A DNA stretch of 64,000 nucleotides from Methanospirillum lacunae (GTDB taxonomy: Archaea; Halobacteriota; Methanomicrobia; Methanomicrobiales; Methanospirillaceae). Positions 1 through 9,775 of this stretch are shown one piece after another. Below the pieces are notes generated by a model. It made no database searches, was not told the DNA's origin, and saw only the letters and a list, made by a program, of their open reading frames with translations. The stretch covers positions 744,001 through 808,000 of the forward strand of contig NZ_QGMY01000002.1 in assembly GCF_003173355.1 (NCBI RefSeq), written 5' to 3'. A program made the translations under genes and the position numbers. Within the stretch, counting starts at the first letter, position 1. The number at the start of each line of letters is the position of its first letter.

Positions 1-2
1 TT

Positions 3-245
3 CTGAAATATGTCGGCTATCTGAGCGATATGGAGAGTTACGCAACAAATCTAAAGAACGCTGTTTATTATCAGGAAAAAGGTGGCGATTCTGAATCTCT
101 TCAGACAGCACGCAGATATCAGAACCTTGCAGATCAATTTGAAAAACAGGCTATTGCAGAAGTAAAAACAATTTCTGATTATTGTACCGACTTTAAATAT
201 ACTTTTATAAACCCGATTACGGTTCAGGCATACAGATATGTATAA
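3..245 (+). CDS. C-terminal part of an unknown protein, cut by window edge
   Basis: The reading frame is open from the first bases of the window to a TAA at 243-245, so the true start lies upstream. The first in-frame ATG at 30 has no ribosome binding site and is probably internal. The visible 80 residues are polar and mostly helical in character, with tyrosine-rich stretches. No family motif was recognised. Oligo-T and AT-rich sequence follows, and the next gene converges on it from the other strand. Confidence 0.55.
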   Translation: MKYVGYLSDMESYATNLKNAVYYQEKGGDSESLQTARRYQNLADQFEKQAIAEVKTISDYCTDFKYTFINPITVQAYRYV

Positions 246-289
246 ATCTTCTTTAATAATTTTTAAATAAAATAATCCTTTAAAAAAAT

Positions 290-685
290 TTATGAGAAAC
301 TAACTATACCGGATGTTCCATTTACTTCTGCAATAGTTCCAGAGGGAAGATCCATGAGAGGAATGCTCAGGCGATCAACCATGGGAATATGCCCTATAAT
401 GGCACCTACTACAATGATTGGTTCAGCTTCTGTATTTATGATGGCTGCAGGAGCATGACCGCTTCTTGATAACGCATACAGAATATAACTTCCTACTGTG
501 GAACCTTTTCCATATTCAAATGCTAAAACGGTACCGGTTATATCTTTTCCCTCAAGAGGATGACCTTTCTCCATTACAATACCAGTTTCAGGATCAACAC
601 CTGATAAAAATGAGATGGGATCCGGCCCGATCAAAAGAGGCCCTGTTGCCGTTCCCTGGGAAATACCTCGGCCATGAAGTATCAT
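290..685 (-). CDS. Phosphomevalonate dehydratase small subunit (DUF126, aconitase X swivel domain)
   Basis: This 131-residue protein matches the DUF126 / aconitase-X small subunit family. The N-terminal GRGISQGTATGPLL segment, the SFLSGVDPETG motif and the later KGSTVGSYILYAL and IGHIPMVDRL motifs are the family's conserved swivel-domain elements, and the length is typical. In archaea this subunit pairs with a large aconitase-X subunit to dehydrate mevalonate 5-phosphate to trans-anhydromevalonate 5-phosphate, a cytosolic step towards isoprenoid lipids. The large subunit, often adjacent, is not next to it here: the left neighbour is on the other strand and the next minus-strand gene upstream is an unrelated envelope protein. 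Function comes from family knowledge. Confidence 0.9.
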   Translation of the reverse strand: MILHGRGISQGTATGPLLIGPDPISFLSGVDPETGIVMEKGHPLEGKDITGTVLAFEYGKGSTVGSYILYALSRSGHAPAAIINTEAEPIIVVGAIIGHIPMVDRLSIPLMDLPSGTIAEVNGTSGIVSFS

Positions 686-806
686 GTGTAAAATAATTGG
701 ATAATATCTGGTATTAGGCTATCTTAATTCAGGATAGAATCTGACAGTTATTTCTCTTGTTACACATTTTTTCATTTTTTTCAGTGAATAATTATTAATA
801 GAGAGA

Positions 807-1973
807 TTATCCTTTTATCAGTGAATAAGTGAGCAGGGCCGTGTTGTTTCGATCCGCCATTGTAAGGTTTTTATCTTGACCAGAAACCATCATTACCTGA
901 TTTAGAAGTTTGATGTATGCAGACTCTGTCTCCATAATTATCTGATCCTGACATGTTGTTCGAGTCATCGAAATGCGGGAGAATGAGAGATTGTTACCGG
1001 ATAGACTATATTGACCATTATATAAGTTACATCCGGATGTTCCTGAAATGGAACCATTTTTATCAAATGTAACTGAAATCCGGGTATCATTGGATAGTCG
1101 GACAGGAATACCATCCTTGCGAAGATATGTAGTGAGATACCAGGCCGTGTTACTTAATGTTCTATTGGAATTAATTGGTGAAACAGTGTATTGTTCAAGA
1201 ATTTTATCAAGATGAATAATCATAGGTTCGAGGAGATTAGGTATTGATCCATTCGTTGCTTTAATTGTCTGATTCTTGTATCTTATAGTATAGATAATAG
1301 CATTAGGAGATGGGTTTGTTAACTGAGTCTGTGGTTTTATCGCTGTAATATTCATTTTATTACAGATTGATGTCAGGTTATCCATCTCATTATCAGATAA
1401 GTTTATTGAATGGATTTGTGACCATTTGGTTATCTCTCCGTGTTTATCTGGAAAAATTTTTAGTTCTTCATACGACCCTGTTGTTCCTCCTGACTTTTCA
1501 AATGAAATTAACGATTCAGATCTATTTGCAATCCTGCTACCATCTACTGGTTCGATAGAAATAACTTCTACTGGATCACCGGACATTATAATTGAAACAG
1601 CATCATGTACTGGTCGTAACTGAAATGTAACTTTGGTCCCGTTTACTTTAAGATCTGGAGGAAGAGATAATGGCTGATAGTGATGACCGTCATCACTTTT
1701 AATTATATAAGCCCCTCCTTCAAGATCCTGAAATTGTATTATTCCTGTTCCGGTAATTATAGATAGGTTACTATCTGATGAATCAGATCCACCAACTGAA
1801 ACATTATGAGAAGAATTTATATCTTTATCCATGGTTGGGATAACTGTTGATGTAGATGAATGGGTCTGATTTTGAACTCTCTTGTTCAGATCTGTGGAGA
1901 AATATACTGTAAGAAGGCAAATTACTACCAGTATCAGGATAATTATCAGAAGAAGACGTTTATACTGTTTCAT
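807..1973 (-). CDS. Membrane-anchored protein with C-terminal META (HslJ-like) domain
   Basis: An N-terminal hydrophobic helix after MKQYKR anchors or exports the protein. A serine/threonine-rich linker follows, then two extracellular regions. The last ~115 residues are a META domain: an LSNTAWYL start, a SGCNLYNGQYSL motif and a TRTTCQDQIIMETE motif carrying the two usual cysteines. META domains occur in envelope-stress lipoproteins such as HslJ. A middle region (about residues 140-260) resembles no family known to me. I prefer ATG 1973 over the GTG at 1982, which lacks a ribosome binding site. The role is unknown, presumably at the cell surface. Confidence 0.75.
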   Translation of the reverse strand: MKQYKRLLLIIILILVVICLLTVYFSTDLNKRVQNQTHSSTSTVIPTMDKDINSSHNVSVGGSDSSDSNLSIITGTGIIQFQDLEGGAYIIKSDDGHHYQPLSLPPDLKVNGTKVTFQLRPVHDAVSIIMSGDPVEVISIEPVDGSRIANRSESLISFEKSGGTTGSYEELKIFPDKHGEITKWSQIHSINLSDNEMDNLTSICNKMNITAIKPQTQLTNPSPNAIIYTIRYKNQTIKATNGSIPNLLEPMIIHLDKILEQYTVSPINSNRTLSNTAWYLTTYLRKDGIPVRLSNDTRISVTFDKNGSISGTSGCNLYNGQYSLSGNNLSFSRISMTRTTCQDQIIMETESAYIKLLNQVMMVSGQDKNLTMADRNNTALLTYSLIKG

Positions 1974-2078
1974 ATTATTCACAGATTACCATTAGGTTAC
2001 TCTGAATGATATGAGTGTCTTCTGGTTATCCTATAAAAAAATACTTAAGATGAAACTCTTCACTCATGAAATTTCTGT

Positions 2079-4463
2079 TTAAGATCTCTTCGTTTCTATT
2101 CTATACAATCCAACTGGAACCTGTATCTCAAATCGTGCTCCTTCTCCAGGTATTCCAGTTTCACTAATGTCTAGTCCGGTTGATGTCAATATCTCATGTA
2201 CCAGAAAAAGACCTAACCCGGTATTGTGTCCAACACCCTGCTCAAATATTCTCAATTTCTCTTCAGGTAGGACACCTACACCGTTATCTTCCAGGATAAG
2301 AGTTATTGAATTACCATCAGCCCGTACTGACATTTTTATATTATTTACTTTTTCGCCATGGCGAAGTGAATTTTCCATCAGATTATACAGAGCTCGTGAA
2401 AAGAGAGGATCTGTTCTGACAAAAATATCTGAAACCTGATTATCAATGGTGATACCGTTAAGGTTCAGTTGGCTGGCAGCCTGATCAAAAGCCTTTCCAG
2501 CATTAATCCATTCACTCTCTCTGATCCCAAGGCTTTGATAATCACGAGTGAACTCAATAAGGTATTTGATACCATCCACAGCATTTTGAGCCTGATTGAT
2601 AGTATCAGAAATATATTTATCATACTCATCTCCATCTTTTACAAGATCCAGAAATCCCCCTAACGTTGTTAATTTATTTAAAATGTCATGACGTGTTAAA
2701 TCAGATAATAATTGCAGGCGGTGATTCTTCTGCATTAACGCCTTTTGTACTGATTTATATGCAGAAATATCTCTTCCAATTATTTGTATACCATTAAATT
2801 GATTTTCATGATAAATCGGTACCCCACGCATATCGAGGGTAACATATCTACCATCTTTACATTTTATTTGTATTTCAAAATGAGAAATGGGCTTTCCAGT
2901 ACAAACTTCCATTTGCATACGAGCAATCTTATCTTGATCATCTTGAGAAAAAAGATCCAACCGGAGAGGTTTGCCCAATACTTTTGATATATCATATCCG
3001 GTCATTTCATAAAATGAAGGAGAAATATATATGGGCATATACTGGTCATTTAACATTATAATGAGGTCTTCACTCCTCTCTACCAGACCCCGATACCTTC
3101 CTTCACTCATCTTGAGTTCTTCTTCAGTGATCCTTATCTGTTCATAAGCTGCAGCTAATTCAAAATTCTTTGTCTGAAGGATTTCTTCTGTCTTTTTCCT
3201 CCTCACTATACCCCACGTTCCATTCATGAGAAGGTTAAGCTGACGAACATCTTCGTCATTATATTCCTCTGTTTTATTGGCAACTCCTGCCACCATCACA
3301 ATTTTACCACTATTAAAAACAGGAACATTCATGTGACGTTTAAATGGAATATTTATAGGAAGCAATTCTTTAATTTCAGATGGATTTGGAGAATATTCAT
3401 TTGTAATTACTGCTGTCCGCTTTCTTACCGCTTCACCCCAGAGTCCAGTATTTTTTACCTGATAAGATATTGGCTTTTCAGATACGACGCATTCATTTAA
3501 CGTTCGTTCTGACCAGGAATATAATGTCATAGTATGTTCATCATCAGTCAAAAACGCAAGATATCCATACTGGCTTTCGGTTATAGTGACAGCACTTTCT
3601 AAAGCAAAATCAGTTATATCTTTCAGGTTTTTATCCCTGATTGCGTATAATCCAATCATTGCTTCAAGCCGAATCTCATTTAGCATCCGGCTCTTCTCTT
3701 CTTTTTTCCTGACACTAATGTCACGAACAATTGCTTGCAGAAGTATGCGACCGTGTATGACCAGTTGACTCATCGTTACTGAAGTATCAATCACAGTTCC
3801 ATCTGGTCTGAAAAATTGCCACTCAAAAACTGGTATTTCTCCTGAAAGAGCCCTGAAAATATTTAACTCAAAAAGATCTTTCGCAGATCTGCCATCCGGC
3901 TGAACCGATGTTGAGATCTCTGAAGGAACTATCCCAATTACTGTTTCCCTATCCAGACCAAGAAGCGTGATCCCTCTTTGATTACTATCAACAATACGAT
4001 CATGATCGAGAATAAAAATTGCCTCTCCTGCCGATTCAAAAAACTGCCTGAATGTCTCCTCACTTTCTTTCAATTTTGTAGAAGCACTTCGGGTTGAGAC
4101 GGCTTTTTTAATTTTATGAGCAAGTTCGGTAAATTGTGCTTTAGGATCACCACCTTTCTGAAGATAGAAATCAGCACCACTATTCAGGGCTTCTATAACA
4201 ATTTCTTCTCTTCCTCTTCCAGTAAAGAGAATAAAAGGAAGATCAGGCCAGGTTGTCCGAACTTCACGCAGGAGTAAAAGCCCGCTCATCTCAGGCATCT
4301 CATAATCAGATACTACTGCATCATATTCCCCAATATGAAGTTTGTTGATTGCTTCTTCCCCTGATTGTGCTACATGTATCTTGAATTCACCGATTTTTTC
4401 AAGAAACATCCGACCAATATCAAGGAGGACGGGTTCATCATCAACAAGTAAGACGGTAATCAT
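2079..4463 (-). CDS. Hybrid sensor: receiver-PAS-GAF-PAS-histidine kinase
   Basis: The 794-residue soluble protein starts with a complete receiver domain (acidic D8/D9, phosphoacceptor D53 in VVSDYEMP, T81, K103). A PAS domain (~133-255), a GAF domain (~258-420) and a second PAS domain (~450-575) follow. The kinase core has its phosphoacceptor H592 in the box LTRHDILNKL, an N-box LMENSLRHGE, a G1 box EDNGVGV and a G2 box NTGLGLFLV. Two further large proteins here (at 18021 and 41831) also put a receiver at the N terminus and this kinase type at the end. It has no membrane segment, so it should sense cytoplasmic cues or take phosphate from another kinase. The ligand and the output partner are not visible. 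Confidence 0.9.
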   Translation of the reverse strand: MITVLLVDDEPVLLDIGRMFLEKIGEFKIHVAQSGEEAINKLHIGEYDAVVSDYEMPEMSGLLLLREVRTTWPDLPFILFTGRGREEIVIEALNSGADFYLQKGGDPKAQFTELAHKIKKAVSTRSASTKLKESEETFRQFFESAGEAIFILDHDRIVDSNQRGITLLGLDRETVIGIVPSEISTSVQPDGRSAKDLFELNIFRALSGEIPVFEWQFFRPDGTVIDTSVTMSQLVIHGRILLQAIVRDISVRKKEEKSRMLNEIRLEAMIGLYAIRDKNLKDITDFALESAVTITESQYGYLAFLTDDEHTMTLYSWSERTLNECVVSEKPISYQVKNTGLWGEAVRKRTAVITNEYSPNPSEIKELLPINIPFKRHMNVPVFNSGKIVMVAGVANKTEEYNDEDVRQLNLLMNGTWGIVRRKKTEEILQTKNFELAAAYEQIRITEEELKMSEGRYRGLVERSEDLIIMLNDQYMPIYISPSFYEMTGYDISKVLGKPLRLDLFSQDDQDKIARMQMEVCTGKPISHFEIQIKCKDGRYVTLDMRGVPIYHENQFNGIQIIGRDISAYKSVQKALMQKNHRLQLLSDLTRHDILNKLTTLGGFLDLVKDGDEYDKYISDTINQAQNAVDGIKYLIEFTRDYQSLGIRESEWINAGKAFDQAASQLNLNGITIDNQVSDIFVRTDPLFSRALYNLMENSLRHGEKVNNIKMSVRADGNSITLILEDNGVGVLPEEKLRIFEQGVGHNTGLGLFLVHEILTSTGLDISETGIPGEGARFEIQVPVGLYRIETKRS

Positions 4464-4557
4464 AATTACAAAATTTGCGATTATACCGTTGGATGGGGAC
4501 CTATATAGGCAATTTCATTGATATGGTGCGAAAATACTATCTGGTTCCCATACAGAA

Positions 4558-4992
4558 ATGGGTATGAGCGGCATGATTACCATATCTTGGTTTTATACAA
4601 CAAGTCATGTTTTAATGGTCGGGCTAGGGATGCTCTATCTTTTTGGAAGTAAGGATACGAAAAGAAAAATTGAACACATTGCATGGAGTGTGCCTATCCC
4701 TCCTGATCTTCTATCTCGATTACGAGAATTTTCACCGGTATCAATTTCTAAAGTTTCTGGCATATATTTGGACGATGTCTTTGATATTTTAAAAGGTAAC
4801 AAAACAAAAACAGCTCCCGAAGTAATTGATAAACTCAATAAAACCATCGAAATTTTAATAAAACAAGATGAAGAACTTGAACGAGAAGCCGCAAAAATTG
4901 GATTTATGATAAGAGGATTTGATGCTATTGAACAGCGCGAACATGAAAAAACCGATCAGCCGAAAAGGATTACTGGTAAAGGGAAGACGTAG
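4558..4992 (+). CDS. Small membrane-anchored hypothetical protein with possible HTH-like segment
   Basis: This 144-residue protein has one N-terminal hydrophobic helix (about residues 5-29) and a soluble charged remainder. Residues ~47-95 read like a short helix-turn-helix (SISKVSGIYLDDVFDILKG), reminiscent of small DNA-binding repressors, and a lysine/glutamate-rich helical tail follows. It is divergent from the hybrid kinase gene at 2079-4463 and separated by about 95 bases. No clear ribosome binding site supports ATG 4558; ATG 4564 is an equal alternative. The DNA-binding reading is a guess from pattern only. Confidence 0.6.
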   Translation: MGMSGMITISWFYTTSHVLMVGLGMLYLFGSKDTKRKIEHIAWSVPIPPDLLSRLREFSPVSISKVSGIYLDDVFDILKGNKTKTAPEVIDKLNKTIEILIKQDEELEREAAKIGFMIRGFDAIEQREHEKTDQPKRITGKGKT

Positions 4993-4994
4993 TA

Positions 4995-5001
4995 TTTTTT
5001 T
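4995..5001 (+). terminator. Oligo-T terminator
   Basis: A run of seven T starts two bases after the stop codon of the small membrane protein gene, the usual archaeal intrinsic termination signal. Confidence 0.45.
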
Positions 5002-5346
5002 GGGGGTATAATATTCAAAGTGGTGATACAGATTTAGTATTCCGTTAACTAACAACAGGCGTACCAATGTATAATATTATAGTTTTTTCTTTTCATGGAT
5101 TATTCTTTTTTAGAACAACTGCAATAATGTGAAAACCCGTAATCATATTACCCTGTTTCTTTATTTTTATACCATCACATTATTCTCTGGGAGAAAATAT
5201 CTCATCCATAGGATTTGATAAAACATTACCTGATTCTATACAATATTCCTAATTCCATATAAAAAAAGAATAGAGAGATCTATGAATGTGTAAATGTATA
5301 CGATAGACTCATTTGAATAGACCTATAATGTAGGTATTAAAGACCC
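5002..5346. other. Intergenic stretch without recognisable gene
   Basis: This is about 345 AT-rich bases before the Cache-kinase gene. All frames are broken by stops and no RNA-like hairpin or repeat stood out. It presumably holds the promoter of the downstream kinase, but no single TATA box is convincing. Confidence 0.5.
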
Positions 5347-8127
5347 ATGATGGCATCGACATCAACGGTCGGACAATCCCTGAGTTCTACAATGTTTCTT
5401 AAAACCATTAAGCGATTGATAGGAAAATTCAGATTACGCACAGTACTGACGATTTCGCTGGTGGTACTACTTGTTTGTGCCATGGGGATTATCTGGGTTT
5501 TTTCATTTCTCAATAGCCAGTATATTGTTTCAGATCTCGCCGGACAATTAGAGAATGAAATATCGGATAGGATTGTCCAGCACCTAGATGTATATCTTGA
5601 AACTCCACAACTTGTCAATAAACTTTGTCTTGATAGTATCAAATTTGGAGGAGTAGATATCCATGATAATTCTGCCCTTGAAAAATATTTCAGAGCCCTA
5701 TCATATCGATTTCCTACTGTAGAATCAATATGTTACGCAAATGAGGAGGATGGAAATTACACAATTATATCTACTATAGGATCTGAAGGTATCACAAATG
5801 GAACTGACCGATATCTAGGGTTCTCAAGAGCAAGTACAAATTATTCATTCGAAGAATACCTGACTGACAATGAAGGCAGAATAATCAGACAGACAGTAAA
5901 ACCATTACCATATGATCCCAGGACACGACCTTGGTATAAAACAGCCATAACTTCTGATAAACCTTCCTGGACTCCGATATATATGTGGGTTGAGGGAGTA
6001 GTAAGCCAGGATGCAGTTATTCCGGTACACTCAATTGATAATCGTATTATCGGAGTATTGGACACCTCATTAACACTTATAGGTATATCTGATTTTTTAC
6101 AAAATCTGGAAATTTCCCAAAATGGAGAGGCATTTATATTAGAAAAATCCGGACTTCTTATCGCTTCATCAGAGTCAAATAATACATATTCTAATGAAAA
6201 TGGGACCTTAATCCGCCTATCAGCTCTAAATTCATCTGATTTAATAATACAAGCAACAACCCGATATCTGATAAACCAAGCCCACTTAAATGGTAATATC
6301 ACTGTACAAGAGCAATTTAAACTCGATATCAACAATACTCGTGAGTGGATTCAGGTTACGCCATACCAGGATCAATATGGATTGGATTGGCTCATTGTTG
6401 TTGCCATTCCTGAATCAGACATAATGGGTAAGATTAATCATAACAATAATTTGACATTTCTTCTTATTGTTACCGTAGTAATATGTATTATATTCCTTTG
6501 TATTGGTCTTGCACGATGGATTACCAGACCAATCTTATCATTAAACCGATCTGCCCGATCACTTTCCAGAGGAAATTGGACAGACTGGACTGATCTTGAT
6601 CGACATGATGAAATTGGTGAGCTTTCTCAGTCATTCAAGCAAATGGCCAATCAATTGCGGACTACATTTGTTTCTTTAAAAAGTAGTGAGGAGCGATACA
6701 TCAGGTTATTTCAATCTTCAGCAGATGCAATTCTTCTCTTTGATAATTTCACTCTTGTCCAGATGAATAAAGCCGGAGAAGAGATGTTTAATATTGCATC
6801 AAAGGATGCAATTGGTTTAGATATCAGAAATTTATTTGCCGATATTGGACTCGGGATTGGAGATATGATCCGCCAGGGATCAGAAAGTGGGAAATCCTAT
6901 TTGGATCGGACTATATCACGGACCAATAACAGCGAAGAGCAGTATATGAATATCCGTCTTACGCATATTCCCGATGAAAATAGAAATTTAAGTCTGGTTC
7001 ATATAAGAGATATTTCAGATCAACGAAAAGCCATTATTGCATTTGCAGAGCAGGATGCATTAAAAGAATCCTATAACCAAATTAATACAATCCTACAATT
7101 ACTCCCAGATCCAACCTTTGTTATAAATGCAGAAGGACAGATCATTATCTGGAACCGGGCAATTGAGAAGTTAACAGGAAAAAACTGGGATGAGATGATT
7201 GGAAAGAAGAATTATGCATATTCTAAAGCACTTCATAATACAGAAAAACCAATTCTTATTGATATAGCTCTCTCTCCAAAAAGGTATGGTTTGGATTTAT
7301 ATCCAGATATCGAACAATCCGGAGATCTATTAAAAACGAGTTTCGATATTGATGTATCAGGAGAAAGAAAGTTTTTCTCTTGTCTGGCCGGACCATTGTA
7401 CAATAAAGTCGGTGAGATAATTGGAGCCATTGAATCTATCAGGGATATCACATCACACAAACTAAATGAAGAAGCCCTGCTTATCGCTAATAAAAAATTA
7501 AATCTTCTTTCAAGTATTACTCGTCATGATATTCTGAATAAGATAATGATTACGAAAGCACATCTCTTCCTTCTTGATGATACCAATCTTACATCTGAAC
7601 AAATAGAATCTACTTCAGCGATCAAACGTTCAATGATTGAAATCGAGCATTTCGTGTCGTTCACAAAAACGTATCAGGAACTTGGATTACATGTACCAAT
7701 TTGGCAGGATGTAGGTGAAACATGTAATAGGGTTATAAAGGACATCAATGTAGGGTCAATAATCATCCTAAATAACGTTTTTGGTATTTCTATCCTTGCT
7801 GATCCTTTATTTGAGAAAGTCTGTTACAACATAATCGAAAATGCTATACGTCATGGAGAAAATCTTTCAGAGATTTCAATTTCTGGTGTTGAGCAAAATG
7901 GAAAACTCACGTTAATATTTGAAGATAACGGGATCGGAATCTCAACAGAAAATAAAGAGATCATATTTGAACGTGGGTTTGGAAAAAATACAGGATATGG
8001 ATTATTTCTTACCAGAGAAATCTTATCGATTTCAGATATTAGTATAATTGAGAGTGGACAACCCGGTTTCGGATGTCGTTTTGAAATTCTTGTCCCAAAA
8101 GGGAAATTCAGATTTAATAATAAATAG
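5347..8127 (+). CDS. Transmembrane sensor kinase: dCache-HAMP-PAS-PAS-histidine kinase
   Basis: This 926-residue membrane sensor has a first transmembrane helix at ~31-53 and an extracellular double-Cache ligand domain (~54-365, with the Cache-typical YDPRTRPWYK motif). A second helix lies at ~369-388 and a HAMP linker at ~389-440. Two PAS domains (~448-560 and ~571-710) follow. The kinase core has H727 in SITRHDILNKI, N-box IIENAIRHGE, G1 EDNGIGIS and G2 NTGYGLFL. It should bind a small external solute and phosphorylate a separate regulator; it has no receiver domain of its own. ATG 5350 or ATG 5398 are alternative starts, since the ribosome binding site is weak. The convergent DUF4013 gene ends nine bases away. 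Confidence 0.9.
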   Translation: MMASTSTVGQSLSSTMFLKTIKRLIGKFRLRTVLTISLVVLLVCAMGIIWVFSFLNSQYIVSDLAGQLENEISDRIVQHLDVYLETPQLVNKLCLDSIKFGGVDIHDNSALEKYFRALSYRFPTVESICYANEEDGNYTIISTIGSEGITNGTDRYLGFSRASTNYSFEEYLTDNEGRIIRQTVKPLPYDPRTRPWYKTAITSDKPSWTPIYMWVEGVVSQDAVIPVHSIDNRIIGVLDTSLTLIGISDFLQNLEISQNGEAFILEKSGLLIASSESNNTYSNENGTLIRLSALNSSDLIIQATTRYLINQAHLNGNITVQEQFKLDINNTREWIQVTPYQDQYGLDWLIVVAIPESDIMGKINHNNNLTFLLIVTVVICIIFLCIGLARWITRPILSLNRSARSLSRGNWTDWTDLDRHDEIGELSQSFKQMANQLRTTFVSLKSSEERYIRLFQSSADAILLFDNFTLVQMNKAGEEMFNIASKDAIGLDIRNLFADIGLGIGDMIRQGSESGKSYLDRTISRTNNSEEQYMNIRLTHIPDENRNLSLVHIRDISDQRKAIIAFAEQDALKESYNQINTILQLLPDPTFVINAEGQIIIWNRAIEKLTGKNWDEMIGKKNYAYSKALHNTEKPILIDIALSPKRYGLDLYPDIEQSGDLLKTSFDIDVSGERKFFSCLAGPLYNKVGEIIGAIESIRDITSHKLNEEALLIANKKLNLLSSITRHDILNKIMITKAHLFLLDDTNLTSEQIESTSAIKRSMIEIEHFVSFTKTYQELGLHVPIWQDVGETCNRVIKDINVGSIIILNNVFGISILADPLFEKVCYNIIENAIRHGENLSEISISGVEQNGKLTLIFEDNGIGISTENKEIIFERGFGKNTGYGLFLTREILSISDISIIESGQPGFGCRFEILVPKGKFRFNNK

Positions 8128-8136
8128 TAAAAAAAG

Positions 8137-8823
8137 TTAGATTCCTGAATCATACAGGAGAGAGTAAAATCTGCTCGACATAAGTGAGATAAATGGTCCC
8201 AGGAACATACTCAAAACCCATCCAACAATCCATCCGACTACAGGAATTATGATGAGCATTAGTTCTATGATAGTTACAACTGTCATTAGTATAAAAACCA
8301 CTACCATGAGGGCTAAAAGGGAAACGATATAATGAATCCACCCGATTCTACCAATGGTAGATACGATCTCTCCAATCGCGAATGCCTCACCCATGGATCC
8401 GGTTCTTGCAAACCTGACAGATCCAATGATACCAACCATTCCAAAGATTATTGCCAGGAATATAAAAATAAGAATTCCGGTTATAAATCCACCAAGAATT
8501 GGTAGTACAGAATTAATCGTAATTTCCTTTCCTGAGATGATGATTCCAAATAATGCATAACCAATTGTAGCAAAGAGTACCAGCATCGGTATAATCATGT
8601 ATACAATGTTTATGATACATAATTTGACCCCATCAATAAAGAGACCAAAAAAAGATTCTTCTTCATATACTGGCTGATTTCCCCTCATTACCCGAACTGT
8701 ATATCCATACATAATTGGAAAGATAATCGAACTGATAACGAGCATAATCCATCGGACCCATTTTCCAAATAGAGCTTCCTGAGCAAATCCCCAGGATTCA
8801 CTTAATGCATCACTTATTCTCAT
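8137..8823 (-). CDS. DUF4013 multi-pass membrane protein
   Basis: The 228-residue protein begins with the characteristic MRISDALSESWGFAQEALFG segment and has about five hydrophobic helices with glycine-rich turns. This matches DUF4013, a family common in methanogenic and halophilic archaea. Its biochemical role is unknown. It stands alone, converging on the Cache-kinase gene, so context gives no function. The start ATG 8823 fits the conserved family N terminus. Confidence 0.75.
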   Translation of the reverse strand: MRISDALSESWGFAQEALFGKWVRWIMLVISSIIFPIMYGYTVRVMRGNQPVYEEESFFGLFIDGVKLCIINIVYMIIPMLVLFATIGYALFGIIISGKEITINSVLPILGGFITGILIFIFLAIIFGMVGIIGSVRFARTGSMGEAFAIGEIVSTIGRIGWIHYIVSLLALMVVVFILMTVVTIIELMLIIIPVVGWIVGWVLSMFLGPFISLMSSRFYSLLYDSGI

Positions 8824-9060
8824 GATATCACTATATGATGCTGTAATGTGCTGCTCCGATTATTATATAGATCGGTCATTTTGGAACTTCATGAATTTAT
8901 TATTAGAATGTATTTTCATTCTAAACGTTTTATAAAAGATATCAATGATGTACAAAATTTTTTTTGAATCAAATGTGAATTTTTTATAGTTAAGAGGCCA
9001 CGTAAAAATTTATTAAATTATAATCATTATTAGGCTCTACATATATCTATATACGTACTT

Positions 9061-9080
9061 CAACACCAGATTGGGTGTTG
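9061..9080 (+). promoter_or_regulatory. Hairpin/inverted repeat in leader of the CGSC protein gene
   Basis: CAACACC and GGTGTTG form a perfect 7-base inverted repeat around a 6-base spacer, 15 bases before ATG 9096. An AT-rich TATA-like stretch (about 9041-9055) lies just upstream, so the repeat sits near the transcription start. It could be a repressor site or a leader hairpin. Confidence 0.4.
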
Positions 9081-9095
9081 ATAAGAGAATAAAAT

Positions 9096-9602
9096 ATGTT
9101 ACAGTTATTTTATACAAATATGATTAAGATTTTACAAATTGTTCTAATCTTGATTCTATTGTTATTAATTCATCCAGTCTCTGCTGTATTGTTCTACAAT
9201 AATGGAACCGATATTCCTGGTGCTCATCTTGTTGAATTCTTAAACAATGACACAAATTTCTCATCATCTCCATTCCCAATACAGTTCTTTTACAATACTC
9301 ATTGTGGATCATGTGTATCATCTGTAAAATTTATCGATAATTTTACCATAAAGCACCCGGATATAGGGGTTGAATATCATGATCTATACAATAACACTGA
9401 GAGTTTTGCATTATATGAAGAAGCAAAAAAGCAGTATAACCGATCAGATCTATATTATCCAGTAATTTTTATCGGTGATATTGGGATTATGGGAAGTCCT
9501 GATATTGTGACTTACACCGATCTTCTAACACTCTGGTATCAGAATCATGTGAAGACTGATCCCCTTACAGAAGTCAGATCATGGGTAAGATCAGTTATCT
9601 GA
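9096..9602 (+). CDS. Exported thioredoxin-fold protein with CGSC motif
   Basis: The 168-residue protein has an N-terminal signal or anchor helix (after MIK, residues ~9-30, ending in HPVSA). A thioredoxin-like core contains FYNTHCGSCVSSVKFID, where CGSC replaces the usual CxxC, and a later YYPVIFIGDIGIMGS segment matches the cis-proline strand of the fold. It is expected to face outward and do thiol-disulfide exchange, perhaps delivering or removing electrons. ATG 9120 would start directly at the signal peptide and is an alternative. No partner such as a DsbD-type membrane reductase lies nearby; the Yip1-like protein follows on the same strand after about 170 bases. Confidence 0.7.
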   Translation: MLQLFYTNMIKILQIVLILILLLLIHPVSAVLFYNNGTDIPGAHLVEFLNNDTNFSSSPFPIQFFYNTHCGSCVSSVKFIDNFTIKHPDIGVEYHDLYNNTESFALYEEAKKQYNRSDLYYPVIFIGDIGIMGSPDIVTYTDLLTLWYQNHVKTDPLTEVRSWVRSVI

Positions 9603-9610
9603 TGAACATC

Positions 9611-9617
9611 TTTTTTT
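9611..9617 (+). terminator. Oligo-T terminator
   Basis: Seven consecutive T begin eight bases after the stop of the CGSC protein gene. Confidence 0.45.
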
Positions 9618-9775
9618 CTACATACTTGTAAGAATTCACTAATTAAGAAAAAGAAATACAATGGTAGTTGATATTACAATCATAGTAGCAACAAAACAAT
9701 TAATTTAGAAGAATTTTCTAAAATTCTTCATATTTTTCTATAACCTTCAAATACTTATCAAGAAAATAAAAATGT

